This document shows, one piece after another, positions 5,857 through 12,015 of a stretch of 12,015 nucleotides of DNA. Within the stretch, counting starts at the first letter, position 1, and every line of letters begins with the position of its first letter. The notes beneath the pieces were generated by a model that was not told the DNA's origin, made no database searches, and worked only from the letters and a program-made list of their open reading frames with translations. Made by a program: the position numbers and the translations under genes. This stretch comes from CAZNKU01 sp964573775 (GTDB taxonomy: Bacteria; Bacillota; Clostridia; Monoglobales; Firm-18): positions 1 through 12,015 of the forward strand of contig CAZNKU010000040.1 of NCBI GenBank assembly GCA_964573775.1. The letters are read 5' to 3'.

Positions 5857-6414
5857 TTATATAGCTTCTCCTTCTGCATTGAATAAAGGAAGAGGAGCCA
5901 AAACAGTAATGTCATCTCTTTCTATTGCATCACCTTCTGCAAGTATTGCCATTTTGCCCACAATATTTCCGCCTGCCTTGTTAACAAGCTCTTCAATAGC
6001 TGCCAATGATTCCCCTGTGCTTATAACATCGTCTACAATAAGTACACGTTTGCCTTTCATAAGCTCAACTTCTGCTTTACCTATACACAATGACTGTGTG
6101 TGTGCAGTGGTTATGGAGTCTACATTTGTTGTAATAATGTCTTCCATATAAATTTTCGGGCCCTTTCTTGCAATTACATATTCATTCTGACCGGACTGAC
6201 GTGCCATTTCATATATAAGAGGAATACTTTTGCATTCTGCGGTAATCATAATGTCATACTCGGGCGCTTTTTTCAAAAGCTCTGTTGCACACGCCTTTGT
6301 TATTTCCACATCACCAAAAAGTATAAATGCGGCTATGTACAAATTTTCGTTAACAGGGAAAAGGGGAAGGTCGCGTTTTAAACCTGCAATTTCCATTGTG
6401 TATGTTTTTTTCAT
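5857..6414 (-). CDS. Type I phosphoribosyltransferase, adenine phosphoribosyltransferase-like
   Basis: The 185-residue protein contains the PRPP-binding signature RVLIVDDVISTGES (123-136), with the two Asp that hold the ribose hydroxyls. It also has an upstream flexible region (ARKGPKIYMED, 82-92) of the kind seen in adenine and xanthine phosphoribosyltransferases. It probably salvages a purine base to its nucleotide, or binds purine/PRPP as a sensor; the base cannot be assigned with certainty. The ATG at 6414 is preferred over an in-frame TTG at 6432, because AAAGGA lies between them at good spacing. The gene follows rnhA by 20 bases and is coupled to the small cysteine-rich gene by TAAATG, so the three form one operon. 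Confidence 0.85.
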   Translation of the reverse strand: MKKTYTMEIAGLKRDLPLFPVNENLYIAAFILFGDVEITKACATELLKKAPEYDIMITAECKSIPLIYEMARQSGQNEYVIARKGPKIYMEDIITTNVDSITTAHTQSLCIGKAEVELMKGKRVLIVDDVISTGESLAAIEELVNKAGGNIVGKMAILAEGDAIERDDITVLAPLPLFNAEGEAI

Positions 6415-6434
6415 AAAATCAAGTCCTTTCAAAA

Positions 6435-6875
6435 TTACTTAATAAATTTCTGATAGTATTCAACAGCCATTTTGTCGCAACGTTCATTTTCAGGATGCCC
6501 TGCATGGCCTTTTACCCAGTTATATTCCATTTCGTGGGTTTGGGTAAGCTGTAAAAGTCTTTCCCAAAGGTCGGGGTTTAGTGCCGCATCCTTTTTGTTA
6601 CGCATCCAGCCGTTTTGCTTCCACTTTTCTGCCCAACCCTGCTGGAGTGCATCTATTACATATTTGGAGTCGCTTGTTAACACAACGTGACATGGTTCAT
6701 TTAATGCTTCAAGTCCCTTTATAACGCCCAAAAGCTCCATACGGTTGTTGGTGGTGTTTTCGTCACCGCCGCATATTTCCTTTTCATACTTACCGTATTT
6801 CAAAATTGCACCGTATCCGCCGGGACCGGGGTTGCCGCTGCATGCACCGTCTGTGTACAGATATACTGTTTTCAA
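6435..6875 (-). CDS. rnhA: Ribonuclease HI
   Basis: The 146-residue enzyme cuts the RNA strand of RNA-DNA hybrids, removing R-loops and primer RNA. From the TTG start the catalytic acids are Asp9 (YTDGACSGNPGPGG), Glu47 (NNRMELLGVI), Asp69 (TSDSKYV) and Asp134 (ERCDKMA). The conserved His124 lies in KGHAGH, and the W-rich handle region (GWAEKWKQNGW) is present. The frame opens earlier with GTG at 6884, but that codon overlaps the Shine-Dalgarno GGGAGG. The TTG at 6875 is eight bases after GGAGG and gives the standard start MKTVYLYTDGACSGN, so I chose it. It is the first gene of a three-gene operon. Confidence 0.96.
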   Translation of the reverse strand: MKTVYLYTDGACSGNPGPGGYGAILKYGKYEKEICGGDENTTNNRMELLGVIKGLEALNEPCHVVLTSDSKYVIDALQQGWAEKWKQNGWMRNKKDAALNPDLWERLLQLTQTHEMEYNWVKGHAGHPENERCDKMAVEYYQKFIK

Positions 6876-6908
6876 GCTGTTCACCTCCCAATATCTTGTA
6901 CCATTTTA

Positions 6909-6937
6909 AGTATAGCAGAAAAAAATACTCTTTACAA
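6909..6937 (-). promoter_or_regulatory. Promoter of the rnhA operon
   Basis: On the minus strand TTGTAA (6937-6932), a 17-base spacer and TATACT (6914-6909) lie about 35 bases before the rnhA start. The -35 box overlaps that of the divergent topoisomerase promoter. Confidence 0.82.
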
Positions 6938-6959
6938 GTATTTTATTTTGGTGTAAAAT
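6931..6959 (+). promoter_or_regulatory. Promoter of the GyrB/ParE-like gene
   Basis: TTTACA (6931-6936), a 17-base spacer and TAAAAT (6954-6959) predict a start near 6966. Its -35 bases are almost the same bases as the opposing -35 box, read on the other strand. Confidence 0.75.
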
Positions 6960-7001
6960 AATAATGTTGAATAATTAAACGAAAGGTAGTTTTTTAAATA
7001 T

Positions 7002-8990
7002 ATGAAGAAACAGTATGACGATAGTTCCATATCATCATTAAAAGGCGCGGACAGAGTACGACTTCGTCCCGGTGTTATATTCGGCTCTGACGGCCTGGAC
7101 GGCTGTTGCCATTCTATGTTTGAAATTCTTTCAAACTCCATTGACGAAGCACGTGAAGGCTACGGTAATTTAATAGACATTACCCGCTTTAACGACAACA
7201 GCATTCAGGTAGAAGACCACGGTCGTGGTATTCCCGTTGGTTATAACGAAAAGGAAGAAAAGTTTAACTGGGAACTTGTATTCTGCGAACTGTATGCTGG
7301 TGGTAAATACAATAACAATTCCGGTGATAACTATGAATATTCACTTGGTCTTAATGGTCTTGGTGCCTGTGCTACACAGTATTCCTCGGAATATATGGAT
7401 GTAGAAGTACGCCGTGACGGACAAGTGCACAAGCTTCACTTTGAAAAGGGTGAAAATATAGGAGGCTTACAGTCAGAGCCTACACGTTTTAAGGCTACGG
7501 GGACAAAGATTAAGTGGCGTCCTGACCTTGACGTCTTTACAGATATTGCAATTCCTGCTGACTATTTTATAAATGTTCTTAAAAAGCAGGCGGTTGTAAA
7601 TTCGGGACTTAAATTTGTATTCCATAATCAGAATGAAGACGGCACATTTACCGACCACGAATTTGTTTATGAAAATGGTATTATAGACTATGTAAACGAG
7701 CTTGCAGGTGAAAAATCACTTTCAAGTCCTATGTTTTTTGAAACAGAGCGCAAAGGCCGTGACCGTGAGGACAAGCCTGAATATAAGGTTAAGCTTTCCG
7801 TTTCATTCTGTTTCAGTAATGAATATAACGCGTTGGAATATTATCATAATTCAAGCTTTTTGGAACATGGCGGTTCTCCCGACAGAGCTGTAAAGAGTGC
7901 CTTTGTTGCCGTAATAGATCAGTATATAAAGCAGACGGATAAGTATAAAAAGAACGAAACAAAAATAAAGTTTGAAGATGTTGCGGACTGTCTGTGTCTT
8001 GTAAGTAACTCATTCTCAACAGTTACAAGCTACGAAAATCAGACTAAAAAGTCTATCACAAACAAATTTATTCAGGAGGCAATGACAGACTTTTTAAGAG
8101 AAAATCTTAACATTTATTTTATTGAAAATAAGGTAGATGCAGAAAAGATTGTTGATCAGGTGCTTATAAACAAGCGTAGCCGTGAAAATGCCGAAAAGAC
8201 AAGAATAAATGTCAAAAAGATGCTTACAGGCAACACAGACGTGCTTACAAAAGTACCAAAGTTTGTAGACTGCCGTTCCAAAGATATTACAAAACGAGAG
8301 GTTTATATAGTGGAGGGTGACTCTGCTCTTACAAGCTGTAAGCTTGGCCGTGACAGTGAATTTCAGGCTATTATTCCTGTAAGAGGTAAAATCCTTAACT
8401 GCTTAAAGGCAGATTATGACAAGATTTTTAAGAGTGAAATTATAACAGACCTTTTAAAAGTTTTGGGTTGCGGTGTAGAGGCTAATTCAAAGCACAACAA
8501 GGATTTTAATACATTTGAGCTTGAAAACTTGCGTTGGAGCAAGGTTATAATCTGTACCGATGCCGATGTTGACGGTTTCCAGATTCGTACACTTATCCTT
8601 ACAATGCTATACAGACTTGTACCTACTTTAATTGAAAAGGGTTATGTCTATATAGCAGAATCTCCGCTTTTTGAAATTAACTATAAGGATAAAAAAGAGG
8701 AAAAAACTGAATTTGCATATTCCGAAACGGAAAAGAATGAAATTTTGGATCGTATAGGTGATGCGAAATATTCTATTCAGCGAAGCAAAGGTCTTGGTGA
8801 AAACCAGCCGGATATGATGTGGCTTACAACCATGTGCCCCGAAACAAGACGCCTTATCCGCGTAATGCCCGATGAGGCAGCACTTGCCCAGGCAAAATTT
8901 GAACTCCTTTTGGGTGACGACCTTGCAGGCAGAAAAGAACATATCGCCAAAAACGGGGGCAAGTATCTTGAAATGATTGATGTTTCTTAA
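7002..8990 (+). CDS. Divergent GyrB/ParE-like type IIA topoisomerase B subunit
   Basis: The 662-residue ATPase/Toprim subunit should drive DNA strand passage together with a GyrA/ParC-type partner. The GHKL ATPase domain has EILSNSIDEA (general-base-type Glu41, Asn45), DHGRGIPVG (72-80) and an ATP-lid variant LGLNGLGAC. Toprim has VEGDSALTS (Glu438) and TDADVDG with Asp520, Asp522 and Asp524. The C-terminal motif is QRSKGLGEN (593-601). Several positions differ from canonical GyrB: VIFGS for MYIGS, EGDSALT for EGDSAGG, DADVDGFQI for DADVDGAHI, and RSKGLGEN for RYKGLGEM. It therefore looks like a paralogue rather than housekeeping GyrB. No A-subunit gene follows; a strong terminator does. The ATG at 7002 has only AAAGG at 6982-6986, about 15 bases away, which is weak. 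Confidence 0.9.
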   Translation: MKKQYDDSSISSLKGADRVRLRPGVIFGSDGLDGCCHSMFEILSNSIDEAREGYGNLIDITRFNDNSIQVEDHGRGIPVGYNEKEEKFNWELVFCELYAGGKYNNNSGDNYEYSLGLNGLGACATQYSSEYMDVEVRRDGQVHKLHFEKGENIGGLQSEPTRFKATGTKIKWRPDLDVFTDIAIPADYFINVLKKQAVVNSGLKFVFHNQNEDGTFTDHEFVYENGIIDYVNELAGEKSLSSPMFFETERKGRDREDKPEYKVKLSVSFCFSNEYNALEYYHNSSFLEHGGSPDRAVKSAFVAVIDQYIKQTDKYKKNETKIKFEDVADCLCLVSNSFSTVTSYENQTKKSITNKFIQEAMTDFLRENLNIYFIENKVDAEKIVDQVLINKRSRENAEKTRINVKKMLTGNTDVLTKVPKFVDCRSKDITKREVYIVEGDSALTSCKLGRDSEFQAIIPVRGKILNCLKADYDKIFKSEIITDLLKVLGCGVEANSKHNKDFNTFELENLRWSKVIICTDADVDGFQIRTLILTMLYRLVPTLIEKGYVYIAESPLFEINYKDKKEEKTEFAYSETEKNEILDRIGDAKYSIQRSKGLGENQPDMMWLTTMCPETRRLIRVMPDEAALAQAKFELLLGDDLAGRKEHIAKNGGKYLEMIDVS

Positions 8991-8994
8991 TATT

Positions 8995-9030
8995 AAAAAC
9001 CTGTTTTGCTTATGCAAAACAGGTTTTTTT
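8995..9030. terminator. Bidirectional intrinsic terminator
   Basis: A 15-bp stem (8995-9009 with 9014-9028, core ACCTGTTTTGC/GCAAAACAGGT) with a TTAT loop is flanked by A5 on the left and T7 on the right. It can stop both the topoisomerase transcript and the convergent small gene. Confidence 0.93.
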
Positions 9031-9045
9031 CAGCAAATCAGTTTA

Positions 9046-9213
9046 TCAGCAACAGTCGTTATCGCAACCGCATCCGTTTGAAATGCCTGTGTTGCCGCAT
9101 CCGTTATTGCAGAAAATCAACAAGAAAAGGATGATGAACCAAAGAATAGTATCGTTACCGTTAAAAAGACTGCAACCGTTGTTGCAACCGCAGTTATTAC
9201 CAAACAAATTCAT
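9046..9213 (-). CDS. Small cysteine-rich single-pass membrane protein (55 aa)
   Basis: ATG (9213-9211) to TGA (9048-9046) encodes 55 residues. An N-terminal Asn/Gly/Cys segment (NNCGCNNGCS, 6-15) is followed by a hydrophobic helix TILWFIILFLLIF (22-34). The C-terminal tail repeats the pattern (CNNGCGN, NGCGCDNDCC). I count ten cysteines (8, 10, 14, 35, 39, 48, 50, 54, 55 and no others certain beyond these nine), so at least nine of 55 residues are Cys. A strong AAGGAGGA sits seven bases before the ATG. The layout recalls short Cys/Gly/Asn-rich, one-helix proteins common in spore-forming Firmicutes, but I cannot name a family and the function is unknown. It has its own spacer, divergent from cca, and shares the bidirectional terminator. 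Confidence 0.85.
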   Translation of the reverse strand: MNLFGNNCGCNNGCSLFNGNDTILWFIILFLLIFCNNGCGNTGISNGCGCDNDCC

Positions 9214-9277
9214 AAATGAATCCTCCTTAAATTTTATTACAGTACATATTATGTTGAGCTATTTTTTTGTGTTACTG

Positions 9278-9306
9278 TTGAGATTTTTCAAAAAATATAG
9301 TATTAT
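9278..9306 (+). promoter_or_regulatory. Promoter of cca
   Basis: TTGAGA (9278-9283), a 17-base spacer and TATTAT (9301-9306) place the transcript start just before the ribosome site AAGGGAGGTGA (9312-9322). The 5' leader is therefore very short. Confidence 0.75.
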
Positions 9307-9326
9307 AGTTTAAGGGAGGTGATGAG

Positions 9327-10478
9327 TTGAAACTGAATATGCCCAATTATGTTAAAAAAGTTATGGATGCTTTGAATAAAAACGGCTTTGAAGCCTTTGT
9401 GGTAGGCGGCGCTGTCCGAGATGCAATGCTTGGGCAAAGCCCTGACGACTGGGATGTTACCACAAATGCTGTGGCAGAGCAGACCAAAGAATGTTTCGAC
9501 CATCACTTTGATACAGGCATAAAGCACGGTACAATAACCGTGCTTATGGACAAAAAGCCTGTAGAAGTTACTACCTACCGCATTGACGGAGAATATAAGG
9601 ACAACCGCAGACCTGAAGCGGTTACTTTTACAACAGATATTAAAGAGGATTTGAAAAGACGAGATTTTACAATAAATGCAATGGCATATAATGATGATGT
9701 TGGTCTTGTGGATTTGTATGGTGGAGCAGAGGATTTAAAAAACAAAGTTATCCGCTGTGTGGGTGATGCTGATACCCGTTTTAACGAAGATGCACTTAGA
9801 ATTATGCGTGCAATTCGTTTTGCCGCAAGGCTTGGCTTTGAAATTGAGGAAAAAACCTTTGAATCAATTAAGAAAAACAGGGAATTGCTTAAAAATATAA
9901 GTGTTGAAAGAATACAGACAGAACTTGTAAAAATGCTTGAAACAAGTGATGATTTAAGCTTGCTTTTTAAAAGCGGTGTTTCCAAGGTTATACTGCCGGA
10001 AGTGAATTTTGGTGATATTAAATTAAATGTACCCTGCGACAGAGAATTAAAGCTTGCCGCACTGCTATACAATGTTGATGATTCACGGGATATTTTTAAC
10101 CGCCTTAAATTTGATAACAACACAAAGCACAATGTTTTGAAAATTATCGAATGCTCGCGAGAAAGTGCGGAAATTACAGATTATAAAATTAAAAAAATGC
10201 TTAACAAATACGGTGATGAATTATTTAATAAAACACTTGTTGTTATGGAATGTTACGGAAATGATGTACTGCCACAAAAAGAAATTTTTGAAAGGGTAAA
10301 AACCGAGCCTTACAGACTTAAAGACCTTGCCGTAACAGGAAATGACATTATGAATTTGGAAATAAGAGGAACGGAAGTAGGCAGGGTTATGAATGCACTT
10401 TTAGATAAAGTAATGCAAAACCCTGAACTTAATTTAAAAGAAAAATTATTGGATATTGCATTATCTTATAAAATGTGA
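9327..10478 (+). CDS. cca: CCA tRNA nucleotidyltransferase (class II)
   Basis: The 383-residue enzyme adds or repairs the 3' CCA of tRNAs without a template. The nucleotidyltransferase head has GGAVRD (27-32) and the metal-binding DWDVTTNA with Asp41 and Asp43, followed by RRDFTINAMAY (111-121). The nucleotide-selecting motif EDALR...RAIRFAARLGF is at 154-171. The neck, body and tail helices are divergent, and where many relatives carry an HD motif this protein has LAALLYNVDD, so an active HD phosphohydrolase is unlikely. The start is TTG at 9327, seven bases after GGAGG (9315-9319); the next ATG at 9339 is too far from it. cca and yebC are 41 bases apart. Confidence 0.95.
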   Translation: MKLNMPNYVKKVMDALNKNGFEAFVVGGAVRDAMLGQSPDDWDVTTNAVAEQTKECFDHHFDTGIKHGTITVLMDKKPVEVTTYRIDGEYKDNRRPEAVTFTTDIKEDLKRRDFTINAMAYNDDVGLVDLYGGAEDLKNKVIRCVGDADTRFNEDALRIMRAIRFAARLGFEIEEKTFESIKKNRELLKNISVERIQTELVKMLETSDDLSLLFKSGVSKVILPEVNFGDIKLNVPCDRELKLAALLYNVDDSRDIFNRLKFDNNTKHNVLKIIECSRESAEITDYKIKKMLNKYGDELFNKTLVVMECYGNDVLPQKEIFERVKTEPYRLKDLAVTGNDIMNLEIRGTEVGRVMNALLDKVMQNPELNLKEKLLDIALSYKM

Positions 10479-10484
10479 TAAAAT
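10456..10484 (+). promoter_or_regulatory. Probable internal promoter for yebC
   Basis: TTGCAT (10456-10461), a 17-base spacer and TAAAAT (10479-10484) lie across the end of cca. A start near 10491 would give yebC an independent transcript in addition to read-through from cca. Confidence 0.6.
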
Positions 10485-10519
10485 ACTAAGGCAGATTAAA
10501 TGTAAAGGAAGTAAAAAAT

Positions 10520-11260
10520 ATGTCAGGACATAGTAAATGGGCAACCATTAAAAGAAAAAAGGGTGCAAACGATGCACAAAGAGGTAAAATATTTACAAAA
10601 TTGGGAAGAGAGCTTGCAGTAGCTGTTAAAACAGGCGGAAGCCCTGACCCTTCAATAAACTCAAGACTTAAGGACGTTATTGCAAAATGTAAGTCTAACA
10701 ATATGCCTAACGATACAATTATGAGAAGTATCAAAAAGGCTTCAGGCGAAGGTAACGCAAATACTTATGAAGAAAACATATACGAAGGCTACGGTCCTAA
10801 CGGTGTTGCCGTTATCGTAGAAACTCTTACAGATAACAAAAACAGAACTGCCGCAGATATGCGTCATTATTTCGATAAATTCGGCGGAAACCTTGGTACA
10901 AGCGGATGCGTAATGTTTATGTTTGATAAAAAGGGTATTATCCTTATTGAAAACGATGGTTCTTTGGATGAAGAACAGGTTATGATGGATGCCTTAGAAG
11001 CAGGTGCAGATGATGTGGAATCAAACGAAGACGGTTTTGAAATCACAACAGACCCTTCCAATGTTTCTACTGTAAGTGAAGCATTGGAAGGTATGGGCTA
11101 TGCCATTGCTCAGGCTGAGGCACAGTATGTACCGCAGACAGAAACTGCACTTTCAGACGAGCACGATATTTTGATGATGAATAAGCTTATTGAACATCTT
11201 GAAGATAGCGATGACGTACAGAATGTATGGCATAACTGGGAAAACCCAACCGATGAGTAA
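10520..11260 (+). CDS. yebC: YebC/TACO1-family protein
   Basis: The 246-residue protein starts with the family hallmark MSGHSKWATIKRKKGANDAQRG. It continues with RLKDVIAKCKSNNMPNDTI, YEGYGPNGVAVIVETLTDN and NLGTSGCVMFMFDKKG (about 129-144). These match a full-length three-domain YebC protein; the family norm is about 240-250. Members were long labelled transcriptional regulators. More recent work on YebC and the mitochondrial homologue TACO1 links them to translation of difficult stretches such as polyproline. Cytosolic; no membrane segment. AAAGGAAG (10504-10511) precedes the ATG by eight bases. A promoter overlaps the end of cca and a terminator follows. Confidence 0.96.
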   Translation: MSGHSKWATIKRKKGANDAQRGKIFTKLGRELAVAVKTGGSPDPSINSRLKDVIAKCKSNNMPNDTIMRSIKKASGEGNANTYEENIYEGYGPNGVAVIVETLTDNKNRTAADMRHYFDKFGGNLGTSGCVMFMFDKKGIILIENDGSLDEEQVMMDALEAGADDVESNEDGFEITTDPSNVSTVSEALEGMGYAIAQAEAQYVPQTETALSDEHDILMMNKLIEHLEDSDDVQNVWHNWENPTDE

Positions 11261-11327
11261 TTCAGGGATGTAAAAATGGTCCTGAACACAAAAGGTAAAA
11301 TAAGGATTTATAGGAATAAGTAAGGTC

Positions 11328-11358
11328 GAAATACCGCTTTTGCGGTATTTCTCTTTTT
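11328..11358 (+). terminator. Intrinsic terminator of yebC
   Basis: GAAATACCGC (11328-11337) pairs with GCGGTATTTC (11342-11351) over a TTTT loop and is followed by TCTTTTTT. An outer 9-bp pairing ACAAAAGGT (11288-11296) with ACCTTTTGT (11363-11371) could enclose it. Confidence 0.92.
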
Positions 11359-11559
11359 TAACACCTTTTGTTATTGCCAAACACTCACCTGCGGAGTATC
11401 TATATACACCTTTGGCTTGGTTTGTCAATTCAGAACAATTTTTCCTATCCCTTTGGGACAGCATTTTTTGTTTATGTATAAAAAATAACTAAAATGAATA
11501 ATATTTTAATAAAATTTCTATTCAAGTGGTAAAAAAATATATAAATACTTAATTTACTA
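11359..11559. other. Non-coding spacer between yebC and gdhA, with a possible minus-strand promoter
   Basis: No protein gene is convincing here; the minus-strand frame at 11153-11464 lacks a ribosome site and overlaps yebC. On the minus strand TTGACA (11428-11423), 16 bases and TATATA (11406-11401) form a plausible promoter that would transcribe leftwards into the terminator region. Bases 11465-11559 are very AT-rich and could act as an upstream element for gdhA; I see nothing else in them. Confidence 0.4.
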
Positions 11560-11588
11560 TTGAAATATGAAAAAAATAGGTGTAAAAT
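11560..11588 (+). promoter_or_regulatory. Promoter of gdhA
   Basis: TTGAAA (11560-11565), a 17-base spacer and TAAAAT (11583-11588) predict a start near 11595. The ribosome site GGAGG (11606-11610) is eight bases before the ATG. A-tracts upstream (11531-11545) may strengthen it. The leader is too short for a riboswitch. Confidence 0.85.
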
Positions 11589-11618
11589 ATTCATATATTA
11601 GAATTGGAGGAGTTAAAA

Positions 11619-12015
11619 ATGTTCAAAAATGCATATTTGGAAAATTTGATGGAAACAGTTATAAAGCGTAATCCTGCTGAACCTGAATTCCATCAGGCAG
11701 TACGTGAAGTACTTGAATCTTTGGAACCGGTTATCGATGCTCATCCGGAATATATTGAAAAAGGTGTTATAGAAAGCCTTGTAGAACCTGAAAGAGTTAT
11801 TTATTTCAGAGTTCCCTGGATAGACGACAACGGCAAGCCACAGATTAACCGCGGTTTCCGTGTACAGTTCAACAGTGCAATTGGTCCATACAAGGGCGGT
11901 ATCAGATTCCATCCGTCAGTATACTCAGGCATTATTAAGTTCCTTGGTTTTGAACAGATTTTCAAAAACTCACTTACAGGTCTTCCTATCGGCGGCGGTA
12001 AGGGTGGTTCTGACT
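11619..12015 (+). CDS. gdhA: Glutamate dehydrogenase, NADP-type hexameric (5' part only)
   Basis: The first 132 residues are visible and the frame runs off the right edge. The family converts 2-oxoglutarate and ammonium to glutamate in the cytosol. Diagnostic stretches are FRVPWIDDNGKPQINRGFRV, GPYKGGIRFHPSV (substrate-binding region) and KNSLTGLPIGGGKGGSD, whose GGGKGG Lys is the catalytic lysine type. This layout matches the ~445-residue GdhA of E. coli and Clostridia rather than the short NAD-type enzymes; coenzyme choice is inferred from that similarity, since the Rossmann domain lies outside the window. A strong ribosome site and promoter fit a highly expressed gene. Confidence 0.95.
   Translation, partial: MFKNAYLENLMETVIKRNPAEPEFHQAVREVLESLEPVIDAHPEYIEKGVIESLVEPERVIYFRVPWIDDNGKPQINRGFRVQFNSAIGPYKGGIRFHPSVYSGIIKFLGFEQIFKNSLTGLPIGGGKGGSD

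Noticed and set aside
6414..6432. Earlier TTG start for the phosphoribosyltransferase
   Set aside because: The TTG overlaps the AAAGGA that serves the ATG at 6414, and the extra residues are not family-like.
9083..9313. 76-residue plus-strand reading frame
   Set aside because: It is the antisense of the small cysteine-rich gene, lacks a ribosome site, and crosses the cca promoter.
11153..11464. 103-residue minus-strand reading frame
   Set aside because: It overlaps the yebC 3' end and terminator, has no clear ribosome site, and the residues show no known domain.
11465..11618. Riboswitch or T-box leader before gdhA
   Set aside because: The promoter leaves only about 24 bases of leader, too short for any known class.

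Overview
The window looks like a low-GC member of the Clostridia, probably a gut-type Oscillospirales or Lachnospirales relative. The signs are AT-rich spacers, strong AGGAGG-type ribosome binding sites, sigma-A promoters with 17-base spacers, an exporter with a fused C39 peptidase domain, a second and divergent GyrB/ParE-like protein, and small cysteine-rich proteins typical of that class. The genus cannot be fixed from the sequence alone.

Left part (1-2760): the 3' portion of a peptidase-containing ABC exporter of the bacteriocin/peptide type runs in from the left edge. It is followed by about 600 bases without a protein gene. This stretch holds a cluster of palindromes (1996-2115) and then two nearly identical 198-bp tandem units (2163-2558). 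The units abut the 3' end of a minus-strand tRNA-Ser(GGA), and each unit begins with an 18-bp copy of that tRNA's 3' end and ends with a copy of its terminator. This array is the least explained structure in the window.

Middle part (2768-6875): a two-gene plus-strand operon (ung and a GNAT acetyltransferase) converges on an RluA/RluD-family pseudouridine synthase. A HAD hydrolase diverges from the synthase. After the HAD terminator lies a 130-bp MITE-like palindromic element, then a minus-strand operon of rnhA, a phosphoribosyltransferase and a 59-residue cysteine-rich protein. The MITE-like element appears to supply the terminator of that operon.

Right part (6909-12015): a GyrB/ParE-like topoisomerase B subunit is transcribed divergently from rnhA, from promoters whose -35 boxes overlap. 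A bidirectional terminator separates it from a 55-residue cysteine-rich single-pass membrane protein on the minus strand. Next come cca (tRNA nucleotidyltransferase) and yebC (translation factor family) on the plus strand, a spacer with a terminator and a possible minus-strand small transcript, and the start of gdhA (NADP-type glutamate dehydrogenase), which runs off the right edge.

Most protein genes are housekeeping functions: base-excision repair, rRNA/tRNA maturation, R-loop removal, DNA topology, translation quality and nitrogen assimilation. The unusual material is in the spacers and the two small cysteine-rich genes. I found no CRISPR array, recombinase gene or recognisable defence system.
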